Shown piece after piece: positions 1-11,065 of a stretch of 64,000 bases of DNA (the first letter of the stretch is position 1; each line of letters begins with the position of its first letter). A program made the position numbers and the translations under genes. Where the stretch lies: positions 99,908,512-99,972,511 of the forward strand of contig CM035432.1 in the NCBI GenBank assembly GCA_020310875.1, given 5' to 3'. The notes beneath the pieces are model-generated. The model had not been told where the DNA came from. It ran no database searches and worked only from the letters and a program-made list of their open reading frames with translations. This stretch comes from Ceratopteris richardii. Lineage: Eukaryota > Streptophyta > Polypodiopsida > Polypodiales > Pteridaceae.

Positions 1-1031
1 TTGATCTTTGTTAAGAAATTGTCCATAGAATCACCTTCATTCATGTGCTCACTCTCCAACTGTTTTAGGAGGTAAGCAACACGAGCCTCATTCCTAGCTT
101 GGTACAATGTGGTAAGTGTATCCCAAGCATCCTTAGCTGTTTTGCAAGAGCGAATGTGAGGAATAATGGCATGTTTGATAGACAAAGCTATCAATGCATG
201 TTCCTGGGCATCTCTACCATCCCATCAAATCTGCTCTATAGTAGGTGCAGCAGAAACCATAGCACGAACATGAATATGCAGAATATCATCATCTTCGACA
301 CCTTCTCCATCAGCTTCAGTACCTACAGTTGTAACAATTGCAGGTGTGATAGGACATTTTTAGACACCCTGCACAATGTTCCACAGTCCTTTTGCAACCA
401 ACATGTCGCATCATATAAGCCCATAACGGGTAGTTGGTACCATCCAACTTATCCTCAACAGCCAACATACGAAATACATCACTGCTTTCAGCCATGGCCG
501 GTGACTAAAATACCTTGATGCAGAAAATTGACTGTATCTCAAAAAGTTGAACAGAATTACCCAGACAAATTCCGCTAGACCTGTAGCACACTTCGAGACG
601 CTTATACTTGTGAGCAGAAATTGGTATATATCTTTGGCACAAAAAGACGAAATAGCCTGCACAAGCACTGTGATAGTGAGTTCGAAGGCCGAAACGAGCT
701 CAGATTGCGATTTTGGCACCGGATTTCGTGCGAATCTGAGACTGCAACCGGAGGAGTGTTGACGATGCCCTAGATGAAGCGATGACTTGCTCTGATACCA
801 ATTGTTGGAGTAGACATCTGCGGAAGCACGCAAACAATACAAGGAAGAAGAAGAAGCTTGGAGCACAACACACAATACTGAATGTATTATTAGAGAATGT
901 ACAAAGATATGTAGCCCATTAGGGCAATAGGCGTATATACAAGCCGGGGGAAAAAAACCTCCTAAAGAGGGAAAAAAGTGCCCCGGCAGTCCTAGTGTGT
1001 TCACACACATCACTACCTAAATATATCATCA
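1..1031 (-). mobile_element. Ty1/copia 'family 1' element, 5' end (LTR, leader, start of gag)
   Basis: Read on the minus strand, this is the beginning of a copia retrotransposon that leaves the window at base 1. Its parts are a 5' LTR (803-1031), a primer-binding site matching initiator tRNA-Met directly inside the LTR (about 791-802), a leader of about 300 bp, and the start of gag from about 497 down to 1. The gag resembles the better-preserved copies at 15225 and 30448, with the N-terminal pattern DGTNYPLW. Gag of this class forms the cytoplasmic particle in which reverse transcription occurs. The copy is a broken fossil with several breaks. It abuts a LINE at 1032, so it may have inserted into that LINE. 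Confidence 0.85.
803..1031 (-). repeat. Family 1 copia LTR (5' LTR of a minus-strand element)
   Basis: About 229 bp, of TG...CA type. It aligns along its whole length with the LTRs at 12683-12914, 14647-14877 and 62416-62642. Landmarks are a 'ctctttaggaggtttttt' stretch, a 'cttcttcttcttccttgt' pyrimidine tract, and the end 'ctccaaca' followed by the tRNA-Met primer site. No target-site duplication can be tested, because the other end of the element lies outside the window. Confidence 0.85.
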
Positions 1032-2590
1032 GTGCAATGGTTGTTAACACATTTATGCTTTTTACGACTATTTACTTTATCTCATGTTGGAGACCCAAGG
1101 AAAAAGAGTTGGCCAAAGTGGAAAGAATCTGCAGAAACTTCCTATGGATTGGGGACCCCAATAGGAGGGGAGTTCCCCAAATCAAATGGGAAACTTGCAT
1201 TAGCTCAAAAGACTCGGGGGGCTTGGGTATTTTGGATATCGCTGGGTTGGCTGACAAGTTGGCGGCAAAGTGTTTTATCAAGGCTTGGAGCAATAGTGAG
1301 TCCTCTTGGGCTAAATTGATCTTCAGAAACATGAAAGACCATACCTTTGTTGGCCACCCTGGTTGGAAGGACATAGGGATCCTCACACTTTTGTTCTCCC
1401 CCCATTCGGTGTCCCCTAAAGGCTCTAGCCTCATGTGTTCCTTATGGAAGAGTTGGAACAAGGCCAAACAATTCATCAGAATCAGTGATGAGTGGAAGTG
1501 CACAGTCGGGATAAGACAAAATGACTCTATCTGGTTCTCGATCAATGGCATTAGGGGGGCGGAGTCTTGGAACCTCCAAATTGCTAAGCGGTTATGGAAC
1601 AAGGGGTTCAAGCAGTGGAAACAGCTCTGGAAACAAGAGACCGGCCAGTGGATCAAGTTCGAAGACTGAGACCCGAGACATAGAGTTACCCTCGAGGAAT
1701 GGACTCTTCTTCAAGGCAGGTGTTTAGCGTGGGACCACTCAACTACCCGCCTTCTCTGCGGACAGGATCTTCCTTGCCTAGGGGGCCTCAAATGGAGCAA
1801 TGGTAAGAAACTATCCAGAATCCCCAACTTCAAAGAGAACTTAGATGTTCATCATACCCTTAACAAGTTGTGGTGCTTTTCTTAGACCAAAATTCGATGG
1901 GAACTAAAGTTCATGTCTATTTGGCACCCTCTAATTGAGATCAAAAAGTCCGCTCTCATGTGGCAGATCCTACATAAGGGTATTTGGTCCAATGCAAGGG
2001 CTAACAAAATTTGTGGGGTTCCACCATGGTGCAAGAATTGCCATCGATGCATCGAAGATTTGGTTCATCTTTTCTTCAATTGCCCCAAGTCCCATGTTAT
2101 TTGGCATCATGTGACGCGCATTTTGAGACTCACGAACCAAATCAATTGGCAACAGGCGTTGTTGGGTGAGGTGGTTGGCTGCTCTTCAAGGTTGTGGAAT
2201 GCCATCAGGGGAGAGATTCTTTGGAAGATTTGGAGGGAGCGATGTCCTGTCATATTTGGCCAAACTCCTAAGGAATGGTCGATTGAGAAATCCTTGTTTC
2301 TTCTAGGTAAAAGAATCTCCCAAGATAAGAGATCTCCACCATTGAGGAACCGTTGTATTTATCTCCTCAAAGATAACAAGCTGAAACCCAAATGGGTCCC
2401 GCATGAGGGAGATGATAGTTTATCCACCTCATTTGTAATGCCCTCTAGCTTACCGAACTTGTCCCCTACATTGTGGGATTTGGGGGGTTCCATGGGCACT
2501 AGTCCCATTCAGTTGTAACTTTTTTGATTTATTTTAATTAAAGTCTGGGCGAATAGGCCAAGGCAGAACTTCCTTTTATTAAAAAAAACG
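1032..2590 (+). pseudogene. LINE (L1-like) 3' part, 5'-truncated: end of reverse transcriptase plus zf-RVT domain
   Basis: The 5'-truncated 3' part of a plant LINE. One frame (first in-frame ATG 995, LINE similarity from 1032, last codon before 2518) encodes the region after the reverse-transcriptase core, starting around 'WRPKEKELAKVERICRNFL'. It continues to a zf-RVT zinc finger (C-x2-C, then H-x4-C, in 'CKNCHRCIEDLVHLFFNC', about 2030-2090) and ends in the conserved 'WKIWRERC...EWSIEKSLFLLGKRI' block (2220-2320). Two in-frame stops, TGA at 1667-1669 and TAG at 1883-1885, break it. The copy at 56489-57813 has sense codons at both places. The 3' UTR ends in a short A-tail (2581-2588). The encoded protein would normally nick target DNA and reverse-transcribe LINE RNA there. 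Confidence 0.88.
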
Positions 2591-3550
2591 TTTTTACTTT
2601 AGGGCATAAACCGTCATAAATCTTTTCTGAGAGTAGTATAGAGATAGAAGATACATCTCGAGGTACAAGGCTTAATGATCTAAGGGCTGTAGATAAAACA
2701 ATATCATGAGAAGGGGTTATGAACTCTAAGATGCTTTGAAAACCAATCTTGTTGTTTCCCATTTTGCAGGGGTAAAAGAAATCAGTTTTCCTTGAGTTGA
2801 AAATTTTTTGGTTCCTCCTCACCCATATGTTCCAAAGAATAGAGGCTCTTCACAATTGCCAATGGACTAAATTTTGATTAATAGAGACACCCAAGAGAAC
2901 CTCCTTGTAGCCAAGTTGCCTATTGTAGGGCTATAGAGAAGCTTCGGCAAGAATATCCCGGAATTTCCTAGCATGACCACATTGTAAGAATACGTGTTCT
3001 AAGTCCTCCACTTTGTCACATAATGGACACTTCCCTTCATCTACTATAATACATTTGGCCTTGATGCCAATCCAGAGGGCATTATGAACAATCAGCCATT
3101 GAAGGATTGACTCTTTTCTACTAGTGGGGATTTCCCAAATACAATTGAATTTCCTAGAAAGGTTTCACCTCTTATTGAGCTTATGCGGAATCTTCAAAAC
3201 TATCTCTTTGTTATTTTTGAACTTTTAAGCATCTCAATAGCAACATCCATCAGTTTCACCTTCTTCTTGATATCGCAGTGATTCATCAAACTAATCAGCG
3301 TGGTCTTTTCCTCTAATAGAACTTGTTTACAAGCAATAGACATGTTAGGAATATTATTGATGAGGAAGTCATTTGTTACCTTTTCATCCAGCATCAGGTT
3401 GTTCCAACAGTTGAACCCCAATTTGGCGCTTTTATGATCTTTGATAGAAGGGATCCTATTAAACAAGTTTATAAAACCATCCAAAACAAATAGAATCCTA
3501 CAAATCAAGTAAAGGGAAAAAAAATATTTTAGCATGAATTCCACATCCTA
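2590..3550 (-). pseudogene. Second, different LINE remnant with a zf-RVT domain
   Basis: On the minus strand, 3200 down to about 2590 encodes a zf-RVT domain unlike that of the neighbouring LINE. The motif 'KCPLCDKVEDLEHVFLQCGH' (about 2960-3030) carries the C-x2-C and H-x4-C ligands and is followed by 'ILWNIWVRRNQKIF' (about 2800-2840). It has at least one in-frame stop, and the frame changes along its length. The upstream stretch 3200-3544 is open for 114 codons on the same strand and may be an earlier part of the same polyprotein. I recognise no motif there, so that extension is tentative. It lies tail to tail with the LINE at 1032-2590. Confidence 0.7.
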
Positions 3551-3585
3551 AAAATAAGGGTACTTCCAACAAGCTTGAACTTTAA

Positions 3586-3740
3586 GGGGGGAGGTAATGA
3601 TGTTCCACAGAGAGTGTTTGTCCCTAGAAATCAGGGACTTCCAACAAGCTTGAACTTAAATTGGCAGTTAATGATTTCCTAGAGAGAGTGGTTGGTCCAA
3701 GATTTGTAACTGTCGTGGTCCAAGATTTGTAACTGTCGAG
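3586..3740. repeat. Short direct repeats (18 bp and 23 bp)
   Basis: The sequence 'cttccaacaagcttgaac' appears at about 3564 and again at about 3628. A 23-bp unit beginning 'ggtccaagatttgtaact' is repeated head to tail at 3694 and 3717. No coding potential is visible. These look like replication-slippage or local-duplication products. Confidence 0.75.
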
Positions 3741-3752
3741 AGAGAACAGGTG

Positions 3753-3936
3753 GACATTTCTTTTGATAAGAATAGCCCAAAACTCTTAAAAAATTTAATT
3801 ATTAAAATAAAAAAATATAATTTTGATAATACAGATACTTACAAGACATTTCTTTTGATAAGAATAGCCCAAAACTCTTAAAAAATTTAATTATTAAAAT
3901 AAAAAAATATAATTTTGATAATACAGATACTTACAA
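3753..3936. repeat. Perfect 92-bp tandem duplication
   Basis: Two head-to-tail copies of a 92-bp AT-rich unit (3753-3844 and 3845-3936), each starting 'gacatttcttttgataag' and ending 'acagatacttacaa'. I see no difference between the copies, so the duplication is recent or was recently homogenised. It carries no recognised gene. Confidence 0.92.
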
Positions 3937-4254
3937 ATGTAGCAACAAAACTATCATGCCCCATTTCACCTAAGTGTGACGTATGATTTGGTTCAATTCT
4001 CTTTTTTGCAATAGCATGTGTTTATTTAATGAACCAAAAGTACGTAGATTAAGTGTAAAAAACTTATGAAACATATTGAATTGTAATTCACATTAATATA
4101 AAGTACTTTACATACCTTCTATTGAGGAACTCTTTCTCGTACATGTAGTTTTTTGCGAAAAATATTTTTCTCTTATTTTTTTCTACCACACAATATCTCT
4201 TGTTATTTCAATCTCAAACAAAAAGGGATCACTATATAAAGGAAACTTTAAATT
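3937..4254. other. AT-rich stretch, nothing recognised
   Basis: Non-coding in appearance, with no long open frame, LTR end or structural RNA that I can support. It separates the 92-bp duplication from the CATA array. Confidence 0.6.
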
Positions 4255-4925
4255 TATAAACATGCATACACACACATACACATATACATATACACACATA
4301 CATACACTTACACATACATACACTTACACATACATACATATTCTTACCCATACATACTCTTACACATAAATACATACATGTACAAATACACACACATATA
4401 CATACACGTACGTATACATACACACTCATACACACACACATTCATACATATGCACACAGATATACACACAAAACTACACACACATACACATATATACAGA
4501 CACATAAATATACATGTACACACATACGCACATACACACACATATACGTACACACCCATACACATATGCACACATACACATACACATATGCGCACATACA
4601 CACACATACATAACACACACACATACACATACACACACATACACATATGCGCACATACACACACATACATAACACACACACATACACATACACATACACA
4701 CACATACACATATATAACATGCACATACACACACATACACATACATGCATACACACATACACACATACACATACACATACACATGCATACACACATACAC
4801 ATACATATGCATACACACATACACATACACATGCATACACACATACACATACATGCATACACACATACACATGCATACACACATACACATGCATACACAC
4901 ATACACACATACACATGCATACTTG
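4255..4925. repeat. (CATA/CACATA)n microsatellite, about 670 bp
   Basis: A long, imperfect array of 'acacatacacata' units. Within it are higher-order units ending in 'catgcatacacacatac', especially 4745-4920. The open frames across it, on both strands, read only His/Thr/Tyr/Ile or Cys/Met/Val/Tyr and are artefacts of the repeat. The array alternates purine and pyrimidine, so it could adopt Z-DNA (inference). Confidence 0.95.
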
Positions 4926-5899
4926 CATCACGTGCATATCTTTAACTTCACCATCACATTCACATGAAACAACGTCATCGAGTATGGACCTTATGACCAC
5001 AATGCCAACATCAAAGTCCTCGATATGATCTATGTCTCACATGAGCCAATGGACTAGCATACATATCATGTACTTAGTGCCATAATGCACTACTCATCTC
5101 CTCATACATCACAGACTCATATATAGAATCCACAAGTTGTAATCAGATAGTGGAGTTGGCCAATGCATCCATATTTGTCCATACATGGTCAAGCATGCCA
5201 CAAGGCCTCTGTGCATCTCTATGCACATACATGTGTAGCCCTACACGAACCAATGTATGCCACATTTGAGCTTTCCATCTCAAAAAGTCAGTGCCATCAA
5301 ACCAAGAAGACACCATGCTGGCAATGCAAGAGACTAGCAATGTAACAAGAGACTAGAAACAATAGTCTATCCTCAATAGGATCGCACCTGCATATCCATA
5401 TGCGTAACTCACATCACAAATGTCTCATTGGAGAAGAAACCATGTGAACCACATGTCACATAACCATGCATCTAGCATGCCCATAAAACCATGAGCATAA
5501 ACCTACTCACAAAGTCTCCAAACTCACCAAGCAGATGTGAAAGTAGCCTAGAAAAAAATTGATAGAGTGTCCCCTGTAAATTGAGCAATCAAAATAAGAT
5601 AACTAATAGAAAAAGAACAATGAGTAACCTGTCACCACCTATCACTGATCCAACCCAAGATAATGGAGAATACACATGCCCAAAAACTAATGGCAATACA
5701 CTTCAATACAATGGTGATACACCTCCCAGTCAAGAATAAATCCTACAAGATGGTCCAACCTGTCATGAATAACCTGTGAGCAAGTACAAAAGAATTGAGA
5801 TATGCAACAATCCAAAGCTATCACACAAGCATAAAGGATTTACTAGATAATCTGTCTAGCATCAGGTCTGACAAAATTTTGGCAGCATCTTCCCTGAAA
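4926..5899. other. Intergenic, nothing recognised
   Basis: No open frame resembling a known protein, no LTR ends, and no tRNA-like boxes that I could support. The frames at 5143-5345 on both strands overlap each other and resemble nothing I know. The stretch probably consists of old transposon sequence. Confidence 0.5.
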
Positions 5900-6259
5900 A
5901 ATGGACTCTAAACCAAAATAACCAAGTGGGAATATACCTTCCACTATTTGCCCCCCTCTGCACTCCCCCCCACTAAGGTTTTATGGGGAGATCGCACAAT
6001 GCCAAAAGGCCTTTATTTTGACTTGGATGGAAAAACAATGGCCCAAAAGTTTATGCCCTATGTAACCTAATGGCTAGGCTCACAACGACCATCTATAACC
6101 ATCAACAATCACACATAGACCTCATCTAATTTAGAAGTTAGGATTCCATAAATGTCGGGGCTCTCAAAATGGCTTCTCCTCATAACGAAGGCCTTACAAC
6201 TTAGAGCACCATGGATCATTTGTGGTCACTTGAGGGTGGAGTAGTGAGCATATCTAACA
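5900..6259 (-). repeat. Probable 3' LTR of the minus-strand copia at 6260-7740 (left end not defined)
   Basis: The right boundary is supported. On the minus strand, a purine tract (6260-6267, GAGGGGGG) is directly followed by TGTTAGATATGC, the usual polypurine-tract/LTR junction, just downstream of a copia RNase H. The left boundary is a guess, because no second LTR copy exists in the window for comparison. Confidence 0.5.
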
Positions 6260-7740
6260 CCCCCCTCAATGTCCACCCTACGGTGAACTACCTCCTTGGT
6301 TCGATTCCAAGCTCTGGAAAGTGTCGAAGCAGTTGCTCTCTCCCAAGAGCCTTGGTGAAGATGTCTACTCCATTTTCTTCAGTTGGACAATAGCTTATCT
6401 CCACGATCCCCTCCTCAATCAACTAGTGCGCATAGTGATACTAAATTTCTATGTGCTTGGTACATGCATGGAAAAAATGATCCTTGGCGATGGCCATGCT
6501 ACTTTGGTTGTCACACTTCAACTTTGTAGCCTCTTGACCTTGTATTCCTATGTTCCATAGGATCCTCCTCAACCATACTACTTCACATGCTACAACACAT
6601 GTAGATTTGTACTCAGCTTCAGTAGAAGATAATGCTATAATCAATTGCTTCTTACTGATCCAAGAGAAAATCTCTGATCCTAAAGAAAAGCAATATCTAG
6701 AAACTGATTTTTTGGTATCAATATCTCTTACCCAATCTGAGTCACAGTATCTGACCAGTGATGATCCTTCTTCATAAAGAATACCATAATCGGTGGTTCC
6801 TTTCGCATACCTGAGTATCCACATGCTTTCCTTCCAATGAGTTTGGCAAGGCTTATTAGAGAACCTGCTTACTATTCCAACAACATAAGAGATATATGGT
6901 CTACTATTGCACAAGTAGATGAGACTTCCAACTAATTTCGTGTATCTTCCAATATCCATTGGAGATGAAGTATCTCCAATAGATAATTTTGTGTTGATCT
7001 CCATAGGTGTAGAAATTTCCTTGCAATCCTTCATGTCAAACGCCTTCAATATCTATCTTGCATACTTTTGTTGAGAGATGAAAATATTCCCTAGTTCTTT
7101 CCAAACTTCAAGGCCTAAGCAATAATGCATGAATCCCAAGTTTGTCATTTCAAATTCTAAACTCAAGGCATCTTTTGTTTGTTGAGAAGAGCATCATCAT
7201 TTCATGTAATCACAAGGTCATCTAGATAGAGTACAAGCACAATTGTCTTCGCTCCTCTCTTTAGAACATACAACTTAGCACCAGAAGCACATCTTTTGAA
7301 ACCTAGCTCCAAGAGATACTTATCTATCTACTGGTATCATGCTCTAGGGGCTTCTTTCAGCCCATATAATGCCTTCTTTAGCTTACATACCTTGTTCTCT
7401 AAATGGGGAGCCTCAAAGTATGGTGGCCAAGACACATATACCTCCTCCTTGAAGTCTCCATTCAGGAACACTGATTTGACATCCATGTGATAGATTGGCC
7501 AATGCTTATGTGTAGCCACAACTAGTACTACTTGGATAATAGACAATACTCTCGGATAGTAGTCATCCTTCTAGTTAGGGCACATGATTCATAATTCAAT
7601 GCCTCCAACTTGTGAGTAGCCCTATGTAACAAGTTTTGCTTTGTACTTTTCGAAAGTACCATCAACCTTGTACTTTAGCTACTAGACCCACTTGGTGCCA
7701 ATGACTTTGCACTGTCGGAAGGATTTCTCCACTCCCACTT
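6260..7740 (-). mobile_element. Ty1/copia 3' half (reverse transcriptase end, RNase H, polypurine tract)
   Basis: The minus strand carries copia RNase H (about 6441-7049; 'GSLIYL', 'CDSDWVRD', 'ALSSTEAEY', 'TKHIEI') and upstream reverse-transcriptase pieces (7337-7546; 'HMDVKSVFLNGDFKEEVYV', 'KKALYGLKEAPRA'). These enzymes copy element RNA into DNA. Gag, protease and integrase are not seen, so this is a truncated fossil with several breaks. A polypurine tract and a probable 3' LTR follow at 5900-6267. The gene order integrase-RT-RNase H expected for Ty1/copia fits, but the integrase itself is missing. Confidence 0.85.
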
Positions 7741-7940
7741 ACATTCAGCAGAAATAAAATCTTTTTCAAAAGTGGTGAACCCCAAACCTCTCAAAATATG
7801 TTCTATTTGATTTTGTGATTTGAATGATCTCTTTCTTTAGTACTTGCTGGCAGAAAAAGATGAAGATGTGCTTCAAACAGAATATGATGGGATATATGAA
7901 CCATCCGTACATAACCAAGGATATAAATATATGCTATATG
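7741..7940. other. Unassigned flank
   Basis: This may be an earlier part of the copia pol gene or unrelated filler. No motif could be assigned. Confidence 0.4.
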
Positions 7941-8004
7941 AGTGTATATAATATATATATATATATAAATATACACACATACATACATACATGCATACAT
8001 ACAT

Positions 8005-8036
<32 letters not shown>

Positions 8037-8055
8037 GTGTGTGTGTGTGTATGCT
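7941..8055. repeat. (TA)n/(CATA)n/(CA)n/(TG)n compound microsatellite
   Basis: A compound array: TA dinucleotides, then 'catacatacatac', CA and TA runs, and finally TG. The TA-rich middle and the CA...TG ends make it partly self-complementary, so it could form a hairpin. Frames read through it are artefacts. Confidence 0.92.
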
Positions 8056-9057
8056 TACATTGACTTAAGAATACCTCTATGTGAAGTATAGACAAGAATT
8101 TACATCAATACTTCAAAACTTTCCAAGTTTAAGAATGAAATGTACTCCCTTCTTCAATTTTGAATTTATGTTCTTCTTCAAATAGCCTGCCTCAAGATTC
8201 AACTTCATTACCTGCAAATGACATGGATTTCAATGCTTCAAATCACGTAGGAATATTTGTATGATCCTTGCAACCTTGAAGTACAATAAACCTTTGATTA
8301 GACTGATTAAAACTTTGATTAATCACTTAAGACCAAAGTATGTATAAAAGTGTTATCCAGAAATGGCAACTTTGACATAGGTAACTTCAACCTTTAATTT
8401 CTCTCAAATCATAACTTGTTTTACAAAATGCTTTTGGACATATCTTCCTTATCTTTCAACTTAGATTTCTAGTTTGTAAATATAGAAAACTTTTTAGGCA
8501 TAATTGAGAATTGAGCAGAACATTAATCGATGAGATGCTCCATTTTTGAGTCTTCACTTCAGAAAGTTGACATATGAATGTTCCTACGAGTCATATACAT
8601 TCTATCAGAGGAATTATGACATGAAAATTTAACCATATCTTAGTTTACTATTGAATTAAGTTTGTATACAAGGACTTCTGATCCATATGATCATCCTAAG
8701 ATGAATGTAGATTAGACTGAACTCTAATCCTACAAATTTTACTCAGCACTTCTATCTTATCTATGATAATGAATTCACTACATTTCTAGAGTCATAATTG
8801 ACTTACATAGCCACAAATTTGGAAGTAGATAATGACCAATACATTGCCATTCACTTGCTTTATTGATTGCCTAGCTATAATACACATTAGGATCCTCTGA
8901 AGTGAATATATGCACAGTCATGTCTCATGCTTTTTATCCATTCCTTTCTTCATTCTTCTTGGTCTTTATTTGTACCAAAATTCTCTTTATCTTTGTACAT
9001 ACCCTTGCTTGACTTCATTAATCTTCATAAACACCAATTTGTGATTGGTTTGCTCCA
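8056..9057 (-). repeat. Region containing the probable 3' LTR of the copia at 9058-11065
   Basis: On the minus strand, 'aaaggggagatat' (9057-9069) is a good polypurine tract. It is followed by 'tggagcaaacc', the likely LTR start, so the LTR should lie leftward from about 9057. There is no partner LTR to fix its other end. The rest is AT-rich with no open frame of note. Confidence 0.4.
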
Positions 9058-11065
9058 ATATCTCCCCTTTAATCACTAATTGTGATTATGCTCTTCTTCT
9101 TTATTCCTACCATCTCTTTGAATCTCTATAGCTTAGGTCCATCTAGAATCTTGGTTAACATATCTGCTACTTGTTCTTTTGTTGGAGTATATGTGACTTC
9201 AATTTCTTTATGAAGCACCTTTTCCCTCAAGAAATGATAGTGAATCTCAATATGTTTAGTCTTGGCATGAAACACAGGATCAACTGCCAAGTAAAGTAAA
9301 CTCGTGTTATCACCATGTATAATTGGAACACCCTACTCAACTCGAAGACTCTTCATCAGATTCTTCATCCATATTACTTATTTTTCTGCTTCTTTGAGCA
9401 CCATGATACTAGCTTATCTCCAATGTAGCATAAGTATCCATGAGTAGATCTTCTATCATCTTTATTACCTGCCCAATTTGCATCACTAAACACTTTGATT
9501 CTAGTGTCACAAGTGAAACCATAGTAAAAACCTTCATTAGAAGTTCCTTTGAGCACCATTGTACTAGCTTATCTCCAATGTAGCATAAGTATCCATGAGT
9601 AGATCTTCTATGTTCTATACTACTTGCCCAATTTGCATCACTAAACACTTTGATTCTAGTGCCAGAAGTGAAACCATAATACAAATCTTCATTAGAAGCT
9701 CCTTTGATGTATCTTAGCACTCTTTGTGCTGCAATCCAATGAGTTTTCTTTGGACAATGTATGAATTGTGATAGTACACAAGTGCATATGAAAGATCTAG
9801 TCTTGTCAAGGTAGCATATATCAAACTACCTACCAAACTATGACACATCTTCATATCTTTGAATTCTTATCCTCCATACCTACTTAACTTATGATTTACC
9901 TCTAATGGGGTTGCTGAGGTTCTACAATTTTCCATATTGAACTTTGTTAAAAGATTCTTCAAATACCTTTCTTGTGTAACATACACTCTATGTTGAGTGT
10001 GAATGATTTCCAGGCCCTAGGAAATATGATAAATTTCCCAAGTCACTTATGTTGAACTCCTTCTCCATTTGCTTCTTGAGTTGTTGGATTCCTTTGGTAT
10101 ATGTACGTGTAAGTATAATATCATCAACATAGATACAAATGTATATGTAGCCATCCTCACTTGCTTTCACTAGCAAGCTACTATTTGCCTTTGAAGCTTG
10201 AACTTCACATGTCTATAGTTCCAAGGCCTTCAAGCTTGCTTCCAAACCATATAAAGCTCTTTTGAGCTTACACACACAATTTGGTCCATTTGGATCTTTG
10301 AAACCTTCTAGTTGCTCTATATATACTTCATCCGCAATATATCCATTTAGAAAAGCATTTTTAACATCCAATTATGATAACTTCCATCCTTTGCAAGCTA
10401 TAATAGCTATCAGTGCTCTAAAGGTAGACATTTTTGCCACTAGAATATAAGTTTCATCATATTCCACACCTTGTTTCTGAGCATTTCCTTTGACTAGTAG
10501 TCTAGCTTTATATCTATACACCTTTCCATCTACAAATATTTTTGTTTTATATACCCATCTACATCCAATTACCTTTTGATTTCTTGGTTTGGATACCAAG
10601 TCCCATGTATCATTCTCAAGTAAAGCATCATACTCTTCCTTCGTTGCATTTTCCCAATTCTCTATACCTTTAGCTTCTGCATATGTTGAATCTTTGGTTG
10701 TGATGTAAGAAGCATCATGGCTATACCTTATATGTTGCTTCTTTCTCTTGATGACCTTCTTATCTTCGCATTCCTTGAAGTCTCTGCCACATCATACTCT
10801 GGATCAAATCTCGGTCTATCTTCATTTCCATCTTTATCATCACTTTCACCTTCATATATTTGCATCTTTGACTTTCCTTTCCTTGTCTTCATGACTTCTT
10901 CAAAATTTGCATGAATATTATTTGAACCTCTATACCATGTATTTTTCTCATCAAATGTCACATCTTTAGAAACAAGAAATTGTTTTGTAGATGGACTCTA
11001 GAACCTATAACCCACTTGTTTATCATCATATCCTATGAAGACATACTTTCCTTGAACTGGAATGA
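9058..11065 (-). mobile_element. Ty1/copia 3' half (end of integrase region, reverse transcriptase, RNase H)
   Basis: Minus-strand copia pol. The end of the integrase/linker region (10728-10961, acidic, 'NTWYRG') is followed by reverse transcriptase ('GCRWVYKTKI...YRYKARLLVKG' at 10372-10599; 'YICIYVDDIILT' with the YVDD catalytic box at 9988-10176). RNase H follows ('KVFSDANWA', 'RRSTHGYLCYIGDKLV' at 9374-9720), and part of the RNase H segment occurs twice in tandem. A polypurine tract lies at 9057-9069. The copy is a broken fossil with many breaks and is truncated at its 5' side, where an oppositely oriented copia begins at 11066. Confidence 0.87.

Noticed and set aside
3564-3936. Possible CRISPR array
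   Set aside because: The repeats are head-to-tail duplications without regular unique spacers, there are no cas genes, and the context is a plant genome.
4232-5028. Overlapping open frames of 66-218 codons on both strands
   Set aside because: They translate a CATA microsatellite into His/Thr/Tyr or Cys/Val/Met repeats. Frames are open because the repeat lacks stops, not because of selection.
7803-8063. Frames across the TA/CA microsatellite
   Set aside because: Composition artefacts of a dinucleotide repeat.
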